Below are positions 26,495-34,648 of a stretch of 64,000 nt of DNA, in pieces. The stretch spans positions 62,001-126,000 of the forward strand of contig NZ_AUBC01000015.1 in assembly GCF_000429045.1 (NCBI RefSeq), read 5' to 3'. Each line of letters opens with the position of its first letter. Within the stretch, counting starts at the first letter, position 1. A model generated the notes under the pieces. It had not been told where the DNA came from. It saw nothing but the letters and a program-made list of their open reading frames with translations, and ran no database searches. The DNA comes from Salinarimonas rosea DSM 21201. GTDB lineage: Bacteria; Pseudomonadota; Alphaproteobacteria; Rhizobiales; Beijerinckiaceae. A program made the translations under genes and the position numbers.

Positions 26495-27007
26495 ATGCCC
26501 TTCCTCGACTGGTTCCGATCCGCGAAGCCCGAGACCGAATCCGCCGACGCACTCGCGCGCCGCCTCGACGAAGCCCGTGCCGAGCGGCGCGCCGCGGAAG
26601 ATCGCGTGCTCGAGCTGCGGCGCGAGCGCGAGGCGCGGCTTCTCGACCTCGACGATGACGCCGTGCTCGCGATGGATGACGAGCGGGCGCGCCTGTCGCT
26701 GGCGCTGGAGCGCCTGGACGTCGCCGTTCCCCGTCTCGAGGAAGCCCATGCGGCGGCCGTGGGGCGCGAGACGGCAGCCGAGCGCCGCGCGGTCCGGGAA
26801 GCCTACGCCGATCGCCTGGAGACCCTGGAACACGCGCTCGTCGAGTTCGAGTCGGCGCTCGCCGAGTGTCGCGAGTTCCGCGAGCGCCCGGAGCATCAAG
26901 CCCACTTCCTGCCGAACGGCGACCACCCGCCCCACCGCACCCACGAGCGCGCCGCGGAAGCGCTGCGCGAGATGATCACGACCATGCGCACGGAGGGCGC
27001 CCGATGA
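26495..27007 (+). CDS. Coiled-coil protein preceding capsid gene
   Basis: 170 aa; start chosen for GGAGG at eight bases. Nearly the whole protein is a charged coiled coil (LARRLDEARAERRAAEDRV, LELRREREARLLDLDDDAVL, LETLEHALVEFESALAECRE). Its place directly before the capsid gene, overlapping by four bases, and its helical composition fit a scaffolding-like or head-assembly role. That is inference; no family is recognised. Confidence 0.6.
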   Translation: MPFLDWFRSAKPETESADALARRLDEARAERRAAEDRVLELRREREARLLDLDDDAVLAMDDERARLSLALERLDVAVPRLEEAHAAAVGRETAAERRAVREAYADRLETLEHALVEFESALAECREFRERPEHQAHFLPNGDHPPHRTHERAAEALREMITTMRTEGAR

Positions 27008-28305
27008 GCTTCGAACGCTGCGCGGACTGCGAAGGCCCCCACGTCTGCATGAAGGTGAGCCGCTGCTACCTCAAGGGCGCCACGCCCGCCGTCAAGCACA
27101 ACGGCGGCGGCGCGCCTTCCACGCCGCTCCCCGTCCCTTCCACGATCGGCGCGAGCGCGCCGGCGAGCCCGGAGGCCGCACCCATGAACGATCTCTCCCG
27201 CGAGGCGCTGGCGAAGGCCGGCCTCGCCCTTCTCGCCGCGAAGGCCATCGATGCCGACCTGCGCGACGCGCTCGGCGGCTCGTCGCCCGGCGTGCTCGCC
27301 ATCGTCGAGAGGGCGTACCCCGCCGACGTCGTAAAGACGGTGAAGGCGATCGGCGACGCGATCGCGTCGCGCAAGGGCACGCACGCGCTGTCCGACTTCG
27401 CCAGCGGCGGCGCGCTCTCGCTTCCCGACTTCGCCTCGACGCTGATCGCCGGCCTCGAGAATCGGACCGTCGTGCGCCGGATGAATCCGCAGATCTTCAA
27501 CATAGCCGGCACGCTGATCATGCCGCGCGAGGACAATGCGCCGGCGGGCTCGTGGCTCGGCGAGAACGACCGCCCCACGCCCGGCAATTTCGAGTTCGGC
27601 GACGTCCGCCTCGACCCGCGCCGCCTCGCCGTGGAGATCGTCGTCTCGCGCTCCCTCATTCGCCAGTCGACGAGCGGCATGTCGGCGGTGCGGAACCTCG
27701 AGCAGACCCTCATGGCGCGCCTCGTCGAGAAGCTGCGCGTCAACGAGGATGCGGGCTACCTGCGCGGTTCGGGCACCGCCTACGTCCCGCTCGGTCTGCG
27801 CTCGCAGGTCGCGCCGGCGAACGTCAACGCGATCACCGGCACGACGTCGGTGAGCATCGAGGCGGACCTCTCCGCCGCGACGGTCGCGCTCGCGAACGCG
27901 AACATTCCGCTGACCCGCGAAACCGGGTTCTGGATCATGCCGCACCGCACGCGGTCTCATCTCGCGGACCTTCGCGACGCCAACGGCAACAAGGTGTTCC
28001 CGTCGATCGAGATCAACGGCACGCTCAAGGGTCACCTGATCCTCGACACGAACCAGGTGCCGAGCAACCTCGGCGGCGGCGGCAACGAGGGCGAGATCAT
28101 GTTCTTCCACGGGCCGAGCATCGTCATCGCGCAGGGCGGGGACGCAGAGGCGCGGATCTCGACCGAGGCGACGTACATCGACGCCGCCGGGAGCCCGCGC
28201 TCCTGCTTCCAGCACAACGAGATGCTCTTCCACGTCGAGATGGCGGGCGACTTGCGGCTCCAGCGCGCCGCGGCCGGCTCCGTGATCACCGGCGTGACCT
28301 ACTGA
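27004..28305 (+). CDS. HK97-type phage major capsid protein with Cys-rich N-terminal extension
   Basis: 433 aa from the ATG overlapping the previous stop. Residues 1-60 form an unusual extension with C6, C9, C15 and C21, then a Pro/Ser/Ala linker. A second start at 27184 (MNDLSREALAKAG) has a strong GGAGG site at eight bases and would give a 373-aa capsid. The remainder is the HK97 fold: MPREDNAPAGSWLGEND, RLAVEIVVSRSLIRQST, NEDAGYLRGSGTAYVPLGL, IMPHRTRSHLADLRDANGN and FHVEMAGDLRLQR. It forms the icosahedral shell. The neighbouring portal and protease genes expected in a phage are missing. Confidence 0.85.
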   Translation: MSFERCADCEGPHVCMKVSRCYLKGATPAVKHNGGGAPSTPLPVPSTIGASAPASPEAAPMNDLSREALAKAGLALLAAKAIDADLRDALGGSSPGVLAIVERAYPADVVKTVKAIGDAIASRKGTHALSDFASGGALSLPDFASTLIAGLENRTVVRRMNPQIFNIAGTLIMPREDNAPAGSWLGENDRPTPGNFEFGDVRLDPRRLAVEIVVSRSLIRQSTSGMSAVRNLEQTLMARLVEKLRVNEDAGYLRGSGTAYVPLGLRSQVAPANVNAITGTTSVSIEADLSAATVALANANIPLTRETGFWIMPHRTRSHLADLRDANGNKVFPSIEINGTLKGHLILDTNQVPSNLGGGGNEGEIMFFHGPSIVIAQGGDAEARISTEATYIDAAGSPRSCFQHNEMLFHVEMAGDLRLQRAAAGSVITGVTY

Positions 28306-28311
28306 CCGGCT

Positions 28312-28460
28312 CCCCTGAGGGGGATATGGCGGGGCGTAGGGCCGGCCCCGAAACCGCGCGCGTGACCCTCAGGGGTGCGCACCTCGCTCCCGCGCGCGGG
28401 CGGTCCAGGCGGGCGGGTTCGCCAGGCACACGGCCCCCGGGCCGTGAGGACCCGCCCGCC
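28312..28460. other. Hairpin-rich intergenic island between capsid and tape-measure genes
   Basis: Stems seen: CCCCTGAGGG (28312-28321) with CCCTCAGGGG (28366-28375); GGGGC/GCCCC (28331-28335/28345-28349) inside it; the palindrome CCCGCGCGCGGG (28389-28400); and an 11-bp stem 28408-28418/28450-28460 enclosing a 7-bp hairpin 28429-28446. A phage would carry connector and tail genes here. Function unknown. Confidence 0.6.
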
Positions 28461-28490
28461 GCTCCCTCTCGCGAATGAGGAATGCTGACC

Positions 28491-30488
28491 ATGGCGAGCA
28501 ACGCGGTAATCGGCGCCCTGCGCGTCGACCTCGGGATGGATAGCGCGCAGTTCGGCCGTGACGCCAAGAAGGCGCAAGGCACGCTCGCGGGGCTCGGGAA
28601 GTCGTTCGCGAGCGTCGGGACCATGCTTGCCGGCGCGCTCTCGACGGCAGCAATCGGCGCGGCGGTCCAGAATGCGGTCGCCGCCTACGCCGAGTTCGAT
28701 CGCGCGCAGCGGACGATGCAGGCCACCCTCGAGGCCACGGGCTTCGCCGCGGGCCGGACGCGGGAGCAACTGGAGAACCTCGCGCGTGACGTCGGATTCG
28801 AGAGCCTCGCGTCGACGGAGGGCGTCCGCAACGCCATCGCCCAGCTTCTCACCTTCAAGTCGGTCCAGGGCGACACCTTCGATCGCACGATCCGCGCCGC
28901 GCAGGATCTCGCCGCGGTCGGGTTCGGCACGCTCGAATCCTCGACGGTCCAGCTGGGCAAGGCGCTCGAGGACCCGATCAACGGCCTCACGGCGCTACGC
29001 CGCGTCGGCGTCTCGTTCACCGCCGATCAACGGGAGCTGATCCGCGGGTTCGTCGAGATGGGGCGCGTCGCCGATGCGCAGCGCGTCATCCTGGAGGCCG
29101 TCGAGGGACAGGTCGGCGGCGCCGGCAACGCGGCCGGCGGTGGGCTGGCCGGCGCCTTCGATGGGCTCTCCGAAGAAATCGCGCAGACCACGCGCAGGGC
29201 CGGCGCGGCCATCGCCGAGTTCACGCGGCTCGGCGAAGTCGTCGCGGGCGTGACCGCGATCCTGCGATCGGACAACCTGCGCGCCGATGGTGGGCTCCGG
29301 GGGACGCAGGAGGAGATCCGCCTCACGACGCAGGCGCTCGGCGAGTTGCGCGCGCAGTACGATCGGCTGACCCGCGGCCGCGTCTCGCCGTCCGGTGCCG
29401 CGCTCGAGGAAGTCCGGCGGCTCGAGGCGGCCATCGCGACGCAAGAGGCGCGCCTTCGCGGCATGCGCCAAGCCGAGAACGCCTATCGCGTCCAGGACGC
29501 GCACGCCGAGATCATCGTGGCGCGCCGGGCCGAAGCCGCGGCCGCGCAGGAACAAGCGCAGCGGATCGGCGACGTCATGGGCGCGCTCAACGAGGAGATC
29601 GCCGCCGCGAGCCGCTCGGCTGCCGAGAACATGGCCCGCGCTCGGATAACGGAGGCCGGCGTCGCGCTCGACTCGGCGGAGGCGCAGGCCATCCGGGCGA
29701 AGGTGTTCGAGCTGGACCGCCTCACGGCATCCACCGGCGCCGCGGCCTCTCAGGCGAGCCGCGTGCAGGAAGAGATGCGCGCCGCGGGCGAAGCCGTCTT
29801 CGAGTCGACGCGCACGCCGCTGGAGGCGCTGAACGCCGAGATGACGCGCCTCGGCGAACTGGTGCAAGCCGGCGCGATCAACCAGGACACCTACTCGCGC
29901 GCCGTCAAGCAGGCGCAGGACGCGTTCAGCGAGGCGCAGCTCGCCGGGAACGACTTTGCGCAGACGCTCGAGGGCTCGATCAACTCCGCGTTCGACTCGA
30001 TCCTTCAGGGCACGTTCGATCTGGGCAAGACGCTTCGGGCGTTCGCGAACGACGTGGCGCGGATGTTCTTCCGCCGCGGCGTTTCTGCGCTCATGGATGG
30101 CATCTTCGGGAGCGTCGGCGGCAAGGCCGGCGCGCCGCTCAACCTCGCTTCTTTCATCACGCCCCGCGCCATGGGCGGGCCGATCGCGGCGGGGAGTCCC
30201 TACCTGGTTGGCGAGCGTGGCCCCGAACTCATCGTGCCCCGCGCCGCGGGGACGGTGATCCCGAACCACGATCTCATGGGCGCCGCCGGGGGAGGCAACG
30301 TCCAGGTCAACATCATCAACAACGCGAAGACGGACGTCCGGACCCGTGAGCGGCAGACCGCGGGCGGGAAGACCCTCGACGTGATCGTGGATGAGATGGT
30401 CGCGGACAAGATCGGCACCCCGGGCTCGGCGTCCAGGCGTGCGCTCCAGGCCAACGGCGGGCTTTCGCCGCAGCTCGCGAGGCGCTGA
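28491..30488 (+). CDS. Phage tail tape-measure protein
   Basis: 665 aa; ATG at 28491 preferred over 28482 because AGGA is correctly spaced. The N-terminus ALRVDLGMDSAQFGRDAKKA and the following helical, hydrophobic part match lambda GpH-like tape measures. Central coiled coils run about 280-480. The C-terminal part AMGGPIAAGSPYLVGERGPE is the conserved tail-tip motif of the family. Usual role: setting tail length and DNA passage. At about 665 residues it would suit a siphovirus-like tail, yet no tail tube gene is recognised nearby. Confidence 0.88.
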   Translation: MASNAVIGALRVDLGMDSAQFGRDAKKAQGTLAGLGKSFASVGTMLAGALSTAAIGAAVQNAVAAYAEFDRAQRTMQATLEATGFAAGRTREQLENLARDVGFESLASTEGVRNAIAQLLTFKSVQGDTFDRTIRAAQDLAAVGFGTLESSTVQLGKALEDPINGLTALRRVGVSFTADQRELIRGFVEMGRVADAQRVILEAVEGQVGGAGNAAGGGLAGAFDGLSEEIAQTTRRAGAAIAEFTRLGEVVAGVTAILRSDNLRADGGLRGTQEEIRLTTQALGELRAQYDRLTRGRVSPSGAALEEVRRLEAAIATQEARLRGMRQAENAYRVQDAHAEIIVARRAEAAAAQEQAQRIGDVMGALNEEIAAASRSAAENMARARITEAGVALDSAEAQAIRAKVFELDRLTASTGAAASQASRVQEEMRAAGEAVFESTRTPLEALNAEMTRLGELVQAGAINQDTYSRAVKQAQDAFSEAQLAGNDFAQTLEGSINSAFDSILQGTFDLGKTLRAFANDVARMFFRRGVSALMDGIFGSVGGKAGAPLNLASFITPRAMGGPIAAGSPYLVGERGPELIVPRAAGTVIPNHDLMGAAGGGNVQVNIINNAKTDVRTRERQTAGGKTLDVIVDEMVADKIGTPGSASRRALQANGGLSPQLARR

Positions 30489-30490
30489 CC

Positions 30491-30649
30491 ATGACCACGC
30501 CGACGTGGCCCGCGGGGCTCACGCCTCGCGCGTACCAGATCCTGCGCGGCCCGCGCTCTCTCGGCGCGGGTCAGACGATCCAGATCGTCCAGTTCAACAA
30601 CCGGGCGATCCCCGGCATCGTGGCGGACGTGCAGAAAAGGAGCGGTTGA
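30491..30649 (+). CDS. Small hypothetical phage protein
   Basis: 52 aa, starting two bases after the tape-measure stop. TTPTWPAGLTPRAYQILRG and TIQIVQFNNRAIPGIVADV are seen. Not recognised. The tight spacing on both sides and GC-rich third positions support a coding role. Confidence 0.5.
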   Translation: MTTPTWPAGLTPRAYQILRGPRSLGAGQTIQIVQFNNRAIPGIVADVQKRSG

Positions 30650-30651
30650 TC

Positions 30652-30975
30652 ATGCCGTGGAAGGACCCGCCTCCGAACGTCACCCTCTCCCACGATCGCG
30701 CCGAGATGGCGCGCCTCATGGGCAGCGTGACGGCGCTCCGTTTCATGCTCGCGCTCTTCCTGTCGGCGTCCTTCTCGCGCCCGGGCGGGCTCACGGCGCT
30801 CGCGGACCTCGAGGGGCAACTCGCCGCGCAGCCGATCGCGCACCCGTCCGGCTCCGATCCGATCATGCGCAGCGCGATCGACGACGCGACCCGCGCCGAG
30901 ATCCGGCGGATCTGCGCGGACGCGCGCGCTCGCATCTCGGCAGCCGACGACGCCGCGGGCCGGCGGCCGAACTGA
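30652..30975 (+). CDS. Hypothetical phage protein with hydrophobic segment
   Basis: 107 aa with AAGGAG RBS upstream, start two bases after the preceding stop. One hydrophobic stretch (VTALRFMLALFLSASF, residues 24-39) could be a membrane or amphipathic helix; the rest is polar and helical. Not recognised. A holin is conceivable but there is only one segment and no lysin beside it. Confidence 0.55.
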   Translation: MPWKDPPPNVTLSHDRAEMARLMGSVTALRFMLALFLSASFSRPGGLTALADLEGQLAAQPIAHPSGSDPIMRSAIDDATRAEIRRICADARARISAADDAAGRRPN

Positions 30976-30986
30976 GGACGGCGACG

Positions 30987-31469
30987 ATGGCGCGTGACGG
31001 GATGGTCCGCATGAAGGTCGAAGGGCTGCGCAACGTCGACCGCGCCCTCGCAGCGCTGGGCAAGAACCAGGCGCGGGGGATCATGCGCCGCGCTCTCGTG
31101 GCGGCGGCGAAGCCCATCGCCGACGAAGCCGCGAGCCTCGCTCCCGAGTTCCGGGGCGACCTGCAGGAGTCGATTCGCTACGGGTCGCGCCTCAGCCGTC
31201 GCCAGGCCGCGCAGCAGCGGCGGGCGGACCGCGCGGCGGGTCGGCGCGACTTCGTCAAGCTCTACGTCGGCGCCGGCCCTCTCCCGCAAGCCCATCTGCG
31301 CGAGTTCGGGACCGCGGACATTCCGCCGTCGCCGTACATGCGCCCCGCCTGGGACAAGCACGGTGGCGCGCGTGCCCTGTCGACCATCCTCCGTGAGCTG
31401 CGCGCCGGCTATGTCCGGGAGCTCGCCCGCGAAGCGAGGAAGGCAGGCGGCGGCCGGCGCCGCCGCTGA
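30987..31469 (+). CDS. HK97 gp10-like head-tail/tail completion protein
   Basis: 160 aa. VRMKVEGLRNVDRALAALG, MRRALVAAAKPIADEAASLAP, VKLYVGAGPLPQAHLREFGT and PPSPYMRPAWDKHGG match the gp10/minor tail family order (N-terminal alpha-helices, AHLxEFGT, P-MRPA-D). It would act at the head-tail joint. Its position after the tape-measure gene is the reverse of the usual phage order, which suggests rearrangement. Confidence 0.8.
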   Translation: MARDGMVRMKVEGLRNVDRALAALGKNQARGIMRRALVAAAKPIADEAASLAPEFRGDLQESIRYGSRLSRRQAAQQRRADRAAGRRDFVKLYVGAGPLPQAHLREFGTADIPPSPYMRPAWDKHGGARALSTILRELRAGYVRELAREARKAGGGRRRR

Positions 31470-31593
31470 CGCCCGGCTCGCGCTTCCCAGATCGGCCCCA
31501 TGCCGATGCCGGCGCGTCCGGCCCGACGCCCGATGCACGGGCCGCGCCGGGCGCGCCTCCCCCATCGTCATCATGATCACGAGGAAGCCCGCC

Positions 31594-31962
31594 ATGCCTC
31601 GCGCCGCCGCGATCCCCGAAGACGACTACGCCACCCCCGCCGCCGCGCAGATCCGGGCCGCGCTCGCGCTTCTCGGCTGGAACGCCGCGACCGCCGCCCG
31701 GGAGACCCAAACGCCAGTGGACCGCGTGCGCCGCGCCATGAAGGACGATGACCAGACCGCGCCGCACGAGAGCCGGGCGCGCGCCATGGTCGACCGTCGA
31801 CGGGTCGCGCGCATGATGCGGGGCGACTTCGTCGAGTTCATCCCCGCGGCGGGGCGGTTCGGGCCGGGCGTGCGGCTCGCGCGCACATACCCGGGCGCGG
31901 AGAGCGAGCTCGCCGAAAGGACACGCGAAACGTCGCACCACCCCGTGAGGGGCGGCTCTTGA
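31594..31962 (+). CDS. Hypothetical protein, possible HTH
   Basis: 122 aa from the ATG with GAGGA at eight bases; an ATG at 31573 is also in frame. AAQIRAALALLGWNAATAARETQTPVDRVRRAM looks like a small helix-turn-helix, followed by ARMMRGDFVEF. It may be a regulator. The gene's 3' end contains a CCCC-GTGA-GGGG hairpin (31941-31952). Not otherwise recognised. Confidence 0.5.
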   Translation: MPRAAAIPEDDYATPAAAQIRAALALLGWNAATAARETQTPVDRVRRAMKDDDQTAPHESRARAMVDRRRVARMMRGDFVEFIPAAGRFGPGVRLARTYPGAESELAERTRETSHHPVRGGS

Positions 31963-32271
31963 CTCTTGCGGGGCAAATCAGGGAACGTGATCGCGGAGCC
32001 TGAGAACTCCCGAGGTGGGCCCTTGCCGGGGCTGGCACCTCTCTCGCGATAGGCGCTGCGGCGGCTTGCCGGCCATCCGTGCGCTGAATACTGACGCGCC
32101 CATTGCCGTGGGCGTGACCGGCACCACTATGCCGGGAGTGCCACGGCTATACAAGAGCCTTCGCGCGAAGGCCGTGGCGCACGTTCTCGCGAGCGTGTTC
32201 TCAGGCTCCCGGCGCCAGTGCCGATCGCTGGCACCCGGCCCTGAGAAGCCGGCTATCTCGCGAGAACCACC
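31963..32271. other. Hairpin-rich intergenic island before the 285-aa gene
   Basis: About 310 bases without a gene. Stems: CGCCCA/TGGGCG 32097-32114; CCGGCA/TGCCGG 32118-32135; a 10-bp stem 32138-32147/32171-32180 with palindrome CCTTCGCGCGAAGG at 32158-32171; and 11-bp GTTCTCGCGAG (32183-32193) with CTCGCGAGAAC (32257-32267). Nested in the last are TTCTCAGG/CCTGAGAA (32198-32205/32240-32247) and GTGCC/GGCAC (32218-32234). The 11-bp arm ends four bases before the next ATG, so a role in control of that gene is possible. Confidence 0.6.
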
Positions 32272-33129
32272 ATGAACACCAACACCCACATCCCAGCGGC
32301 GCCGAGTGCGCGTGCCACCTCGCCGCTTGGCGGCGTCGCGGCACGCCTTCTCGAGGCGGTAGACACCCTCTACCGCGGGCGGCACCTGATCAACGCCGCC
32401 GCGATGGCGACCGAGGAGCTTCCCAGCGGGCGCGAAGCGGAAGCACTCGCGGCCGTGATCGGCTCGGCGACGCACGTGCTGACGAGCGCCCGGGAGACGC
32501 TGGAGGCGGCGCGGCACGAGCTGCGCGAGATCGCCGACGCCACCACGGCGCCCGCGCATTACGACCGCGGCGAGACCGAGCGCCACGTCATGGCGGACGC
32601 CAAGGCGGGCCTGGAGCGCATGTTCGGGCGCGAGGCCGCGGCCCCGTCCCGCGAGCCCCGCACGGCGGGCGACAACGTCGGAACGGGCTTCCTCGACCCG
32701 GCTCTCGCCGTGAAGGTCCTTCCCGCGGCAGCGGGATTCCCCGAGTTCTCGATCGCGCTGCTCGATCCCGCTTCGAACGAGACGCTGCTCGCCACCCTCT
32801 TCCGCGCGTGGCGCCGTGAGGACATGCGGTGCGGCATGCTCGCGGTCGACGCCGAGCGTGACGAGGACGTCGACGCCATCGTCGACGCGCGATCCGCGCG
32901 GATCGCGCTGCTCGAGGCGACGATGATGCAGGTTCGCGCCGAAGGGCCGCACGACATCATGGTGCTGCTCGACGTCGTCCAGGCCATCTACACCGAGAAC
33001 GACGGGACCGTGTGCGATGAGGATGTGGGGGAGCGCGTCCGGCGGCTCGTCAACGCGGCGCGGGTGGCGTCCGCCAATCTCGTGGCGCCGACACCGGGGG
33101 AGGCCGCCCATGCGCGCGTTGCCGGTTGA
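32272..33129 (+). CDS. Hypothetical protein of the element
   Basis: 285 aa. N-terminal half helical (VAARLLEAVDTLYRGRHLIN, AVIGSATHVLTSARETLEA); C-terminal part GFPEFSIALLDPASNETLLATLF and LLDVVQAIYTENDGTVCDED. No recognised domain. The 5' leader is the second hairpin island. It overlaps the next gene by 20 bases. Confidence 0.6.
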   Translation: MNTNTHIPAAPSARATSPLGGVAARLLEAVDTLYRGRHLINAAAMATEELPSGREAEALAAVIGSATHVLTSARETLEAARHELREIADATTAPAHYDRGETERHVMADAKAGLERMFGREAAAPSREPRTAGDNVGTGFLDPALAVKVLPAAAGFPEFSIALLDPASNETLLATLFRAWRREDMRCGMLAVDAERDEDVDAIVDARSARIALLEATMMQVRAEGPHDIMVLLDVVQAIYTENDGTVCDEDVGERVRRLVNAARVASANLVAPTPGEAAHARVAG

Positions 33130-33418
33130 TCTCGACCTCGACGCCCTCGCGCGTCCCGTCGGTCCGGAGGTGCGAGCCCGCATCGAAGCGCACATCGAGC
33201 GCATGATGGCGGTTCTCGACGATCTGGACGGCGACCCGGACGCCGAGCCCTATCTCGCGGCGACGGTGGGCGAGGACCGCTACGGCTGCCACACGCCCGG
33301 CGACGACCTGGAGCACGAAGACGATCGCGAGCACGAGATGACCGACGACAACGGCATGGCCGATCTCGACGGGCTCCTCGAGCAGGGCATGCGGTTCTCG
33401 ACGGTGCACGTCGAGTAG
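33110..33418 (+). CDS. Acidic hypothetical protein
   Basis: 102 aa; GGGGGAGG RBS seven bases upstream. Strongly acidic (DLDLDALARPVG, LDDLDGDPDAEPY, DDLEHEDDREHEMTDDNG). Not recognised. The charge would fit a DNA mimic or inhibitor, but acidic small proteins are common in phages, so no function is assigned. A terminator-like hairpin follows. Confidence 0.55.
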   Translation: MRALPVDLDLDALARPVGPEVRARIEAHIERMMAVLDDLDGDPDAEPYLAATVGEDRYGCHTPGDDLEHEDDREHEMTDDNGMADLDGLLEQGMRFSTVHVE

Positions 33419-33457
33419 GTCCCGCCGCGCGCTGACGATCCGGCCGACCTGTCACCC

Positions 33458-33484
33458 GCCCCGCCCGGTTCGCCGCGGCGGGGC
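33458..33484 (+). terminator. Terminator-like hairpin
   Basis: GCCCCGCC (33458-33465) pairs with GGCGGGGC (33477-33484), loop of 11, followed by TTCTCTT. It lies after the acidic protein gene and before the secreted-protein gene, so it may end the long plus-strand transcript of the element. Confidence 0.6.
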
Positions 33485-33546
33485 TTCTCTTGACGCACAT
33501 CATCGGTGCATGCTGTCCCCGGCCCTCGACATTGGAGAACCAGCGG

Positions 33547-33819
33547 ATGCGCGTCTTCCCCCTCATGTTCGCGGCGCTGCCCCTTCTGACGTCGCCGACG
33601 TCGGCTCAGGACGCGTGCGTCGAATGCAGATACGCACCGGCGCTGATGGGCCTTTCGCGCGATGCACTCGTCGAGAAGTGCGGCGCGCCGGCCTCGCGAA
33701 GCGCGACGACCACCTCCATCGGAACGCGTGAGCAACTTGGATTCTGCAGGGTGTACGGCGTCCCGATGGTTTACGTCTCGATCGAAGATGGACGCGTCGT
33801 TTCCGTGCATCAGCGATAG
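33547..33819 (+). CDS. Small secreted protein
   Basis: 90 aa; GGAG at nine bases. Residues 1-20 (MRVFPLMFAALPLLTSPTSA) form a Sec signal peptide with likely cleavage after TSA. The mature part has four Cys (CVECRY, KCGAPAS, GFCRVY), and LSRDALVEKCGAP resembles SmpA/OmlA- or DUF2845-like domains. Probably periplasmic. It stands alone between a terminator and the hairpin array. Confidence 0.65.
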   Translation: MRVFPLMFAALPLLTSPTSAQDACVECRYAPALMGLSRDALVEKCGAPASRSATTTSIGTREQLGFCRVYGVPMVYVSIEDGRVVSVHQR

Positions 33820-33841
33820 GCGCGACTTGTTGCGGGCATGC

Positions 33842-34367
33842 CCTCAGAATTGAGGAATCCCCCTCCCGGAACGCCTGCGCAATTCTGAGCGCACGTCGCA
33901 TCCCCGCAGAATTGCGGGCATGTGCCGCCGGCCGAAGGGTGTTGTCATCATGGCAATCCCTCCGCCTCGGCCCGGGGGGGCTGCATGATACAGGCACCTC
34001 GGCGGGAGAGGTGTGGCCATGGTGGCCATCCCCTGGGTGGGGCCGCGACCGACGGCGTGTGCGTGACGCACATCCCCCGGACTTCCACCTCCGACACGGC
34101 GGTGCAGGTGCCGCGTCTCCGTAACGGAGATGCAGGTTCGATCAGCACGGTCGAAACGACCGCGCAGACCTGAGGGGCTGTGACAGCCGCGCAGGTTCTC
34201 GCCGGATCGGGCGAAAACCAGATTGTCGGCATCCTGGGAAATTCCCACATTGTCGTCGAGGGCGACAATTATGGGCAGCGCCCAAATTCCCCAGATCCGG
34301 GGAAAACCTGACAGCTGGGCAGGTTTGCGCCCGGCGAGCGCGAACTCGCTCGCCCGATTTGGCGAGC
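33842..34367. other. Dense array of unrelated small hairpins
   Basis: About 19 hairpins in 525 bases, almost end to end, with unrelated stems. Examples: 33842-33855 (5-bp stem, 4-nt loop), 33903-33918 (6/4), 33995-34013 (6/7), 34014-34028 (6/3), 34058-34072 (6/3), 34113-34133 (9/3, one G-T), 34137-34155 (7/5), 34194-34219 (10 positions with one mismatch), 34235-34247 (5/3), 34249-34269 (9/3), 34272-34284 (5/3), 34287-34304 (6/6), 34304-34326 (7/9), 34333-34354 (8/6). The last is mutually exclusive with 34348-34367 (7/6). Many loops are three bases. No repeat-spacer pattern, so not CRISPR. A structured RNA or DNA-protein landing zone are both possible. Confidence 0.7.
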
Positions 34368-34561
34368 AAGTCCCCCACTTATTCGTCACCGGCGGGGGCC
34401 GGGAAGGTCGGGCTCTCGAAGAGCGGCACATCTGCCGGTCTACGGTCTGCGCGGACGCCGTGATTAAGGTTCGCCAGCTTCGCCGCGACCATCGCGCGCT
34501 GGCTCTCGTTCAGATGCCGGCGCGCGGCGCGCCGCTCGTCACCCGTGACACCCCGTCGCGC

Positions 34562-34609
34562 GTTACCCCAGACGTTACCCCGACACTCAATCGCATGCGG
34601 AGTTACCCC
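34562..34609. promoter_or_regulatory. Candidate integrase arm-type sites, right end
   Basis: GTTACCCC at 34562-34569, 34574-34581 and 34602-34609, the same octamer as at the left end. They lie 40-87 bases inside attR. The stretch 33820-34649 otherwise holds only the hairpin array and a few further stems (34412-34424, 34518-34534, 34538-34549). Confidence 0.6.
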
Positions 34610-34648
34610 GGCGGCGATGCTGATCTTCGTTTCTGTGCAAGGGTTTGC

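Noticed and set aside
26896-28233. 445-aa antisense ORF over the capsid gene
   Set aside because: Arg/Ala/Asp-rich shadow translation of a high-G+C gene; the plus-strand frame encodes a clear HK97 capsid protein.
30652-30975. Holin assignment for the 107-aa protein
   Set aside because: Only one hydrophobic segment, no charged C-terminal tail typical of holins and no lysin gene beside it.
33842-34367. CRISPR array
   Set aside because: No repeated unit or constant spacer length; every hairpin has a different sequence and no cas gene is near.
33844-34431. 195-aa minus-strand ORF running through the hairpin array
   Set aside because: The frame follows palindromic DNA, has no RBS, and shows no domain or coding bias. 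Openness can come from the high G+C and repeats, so I treat the stretch as non-coding.
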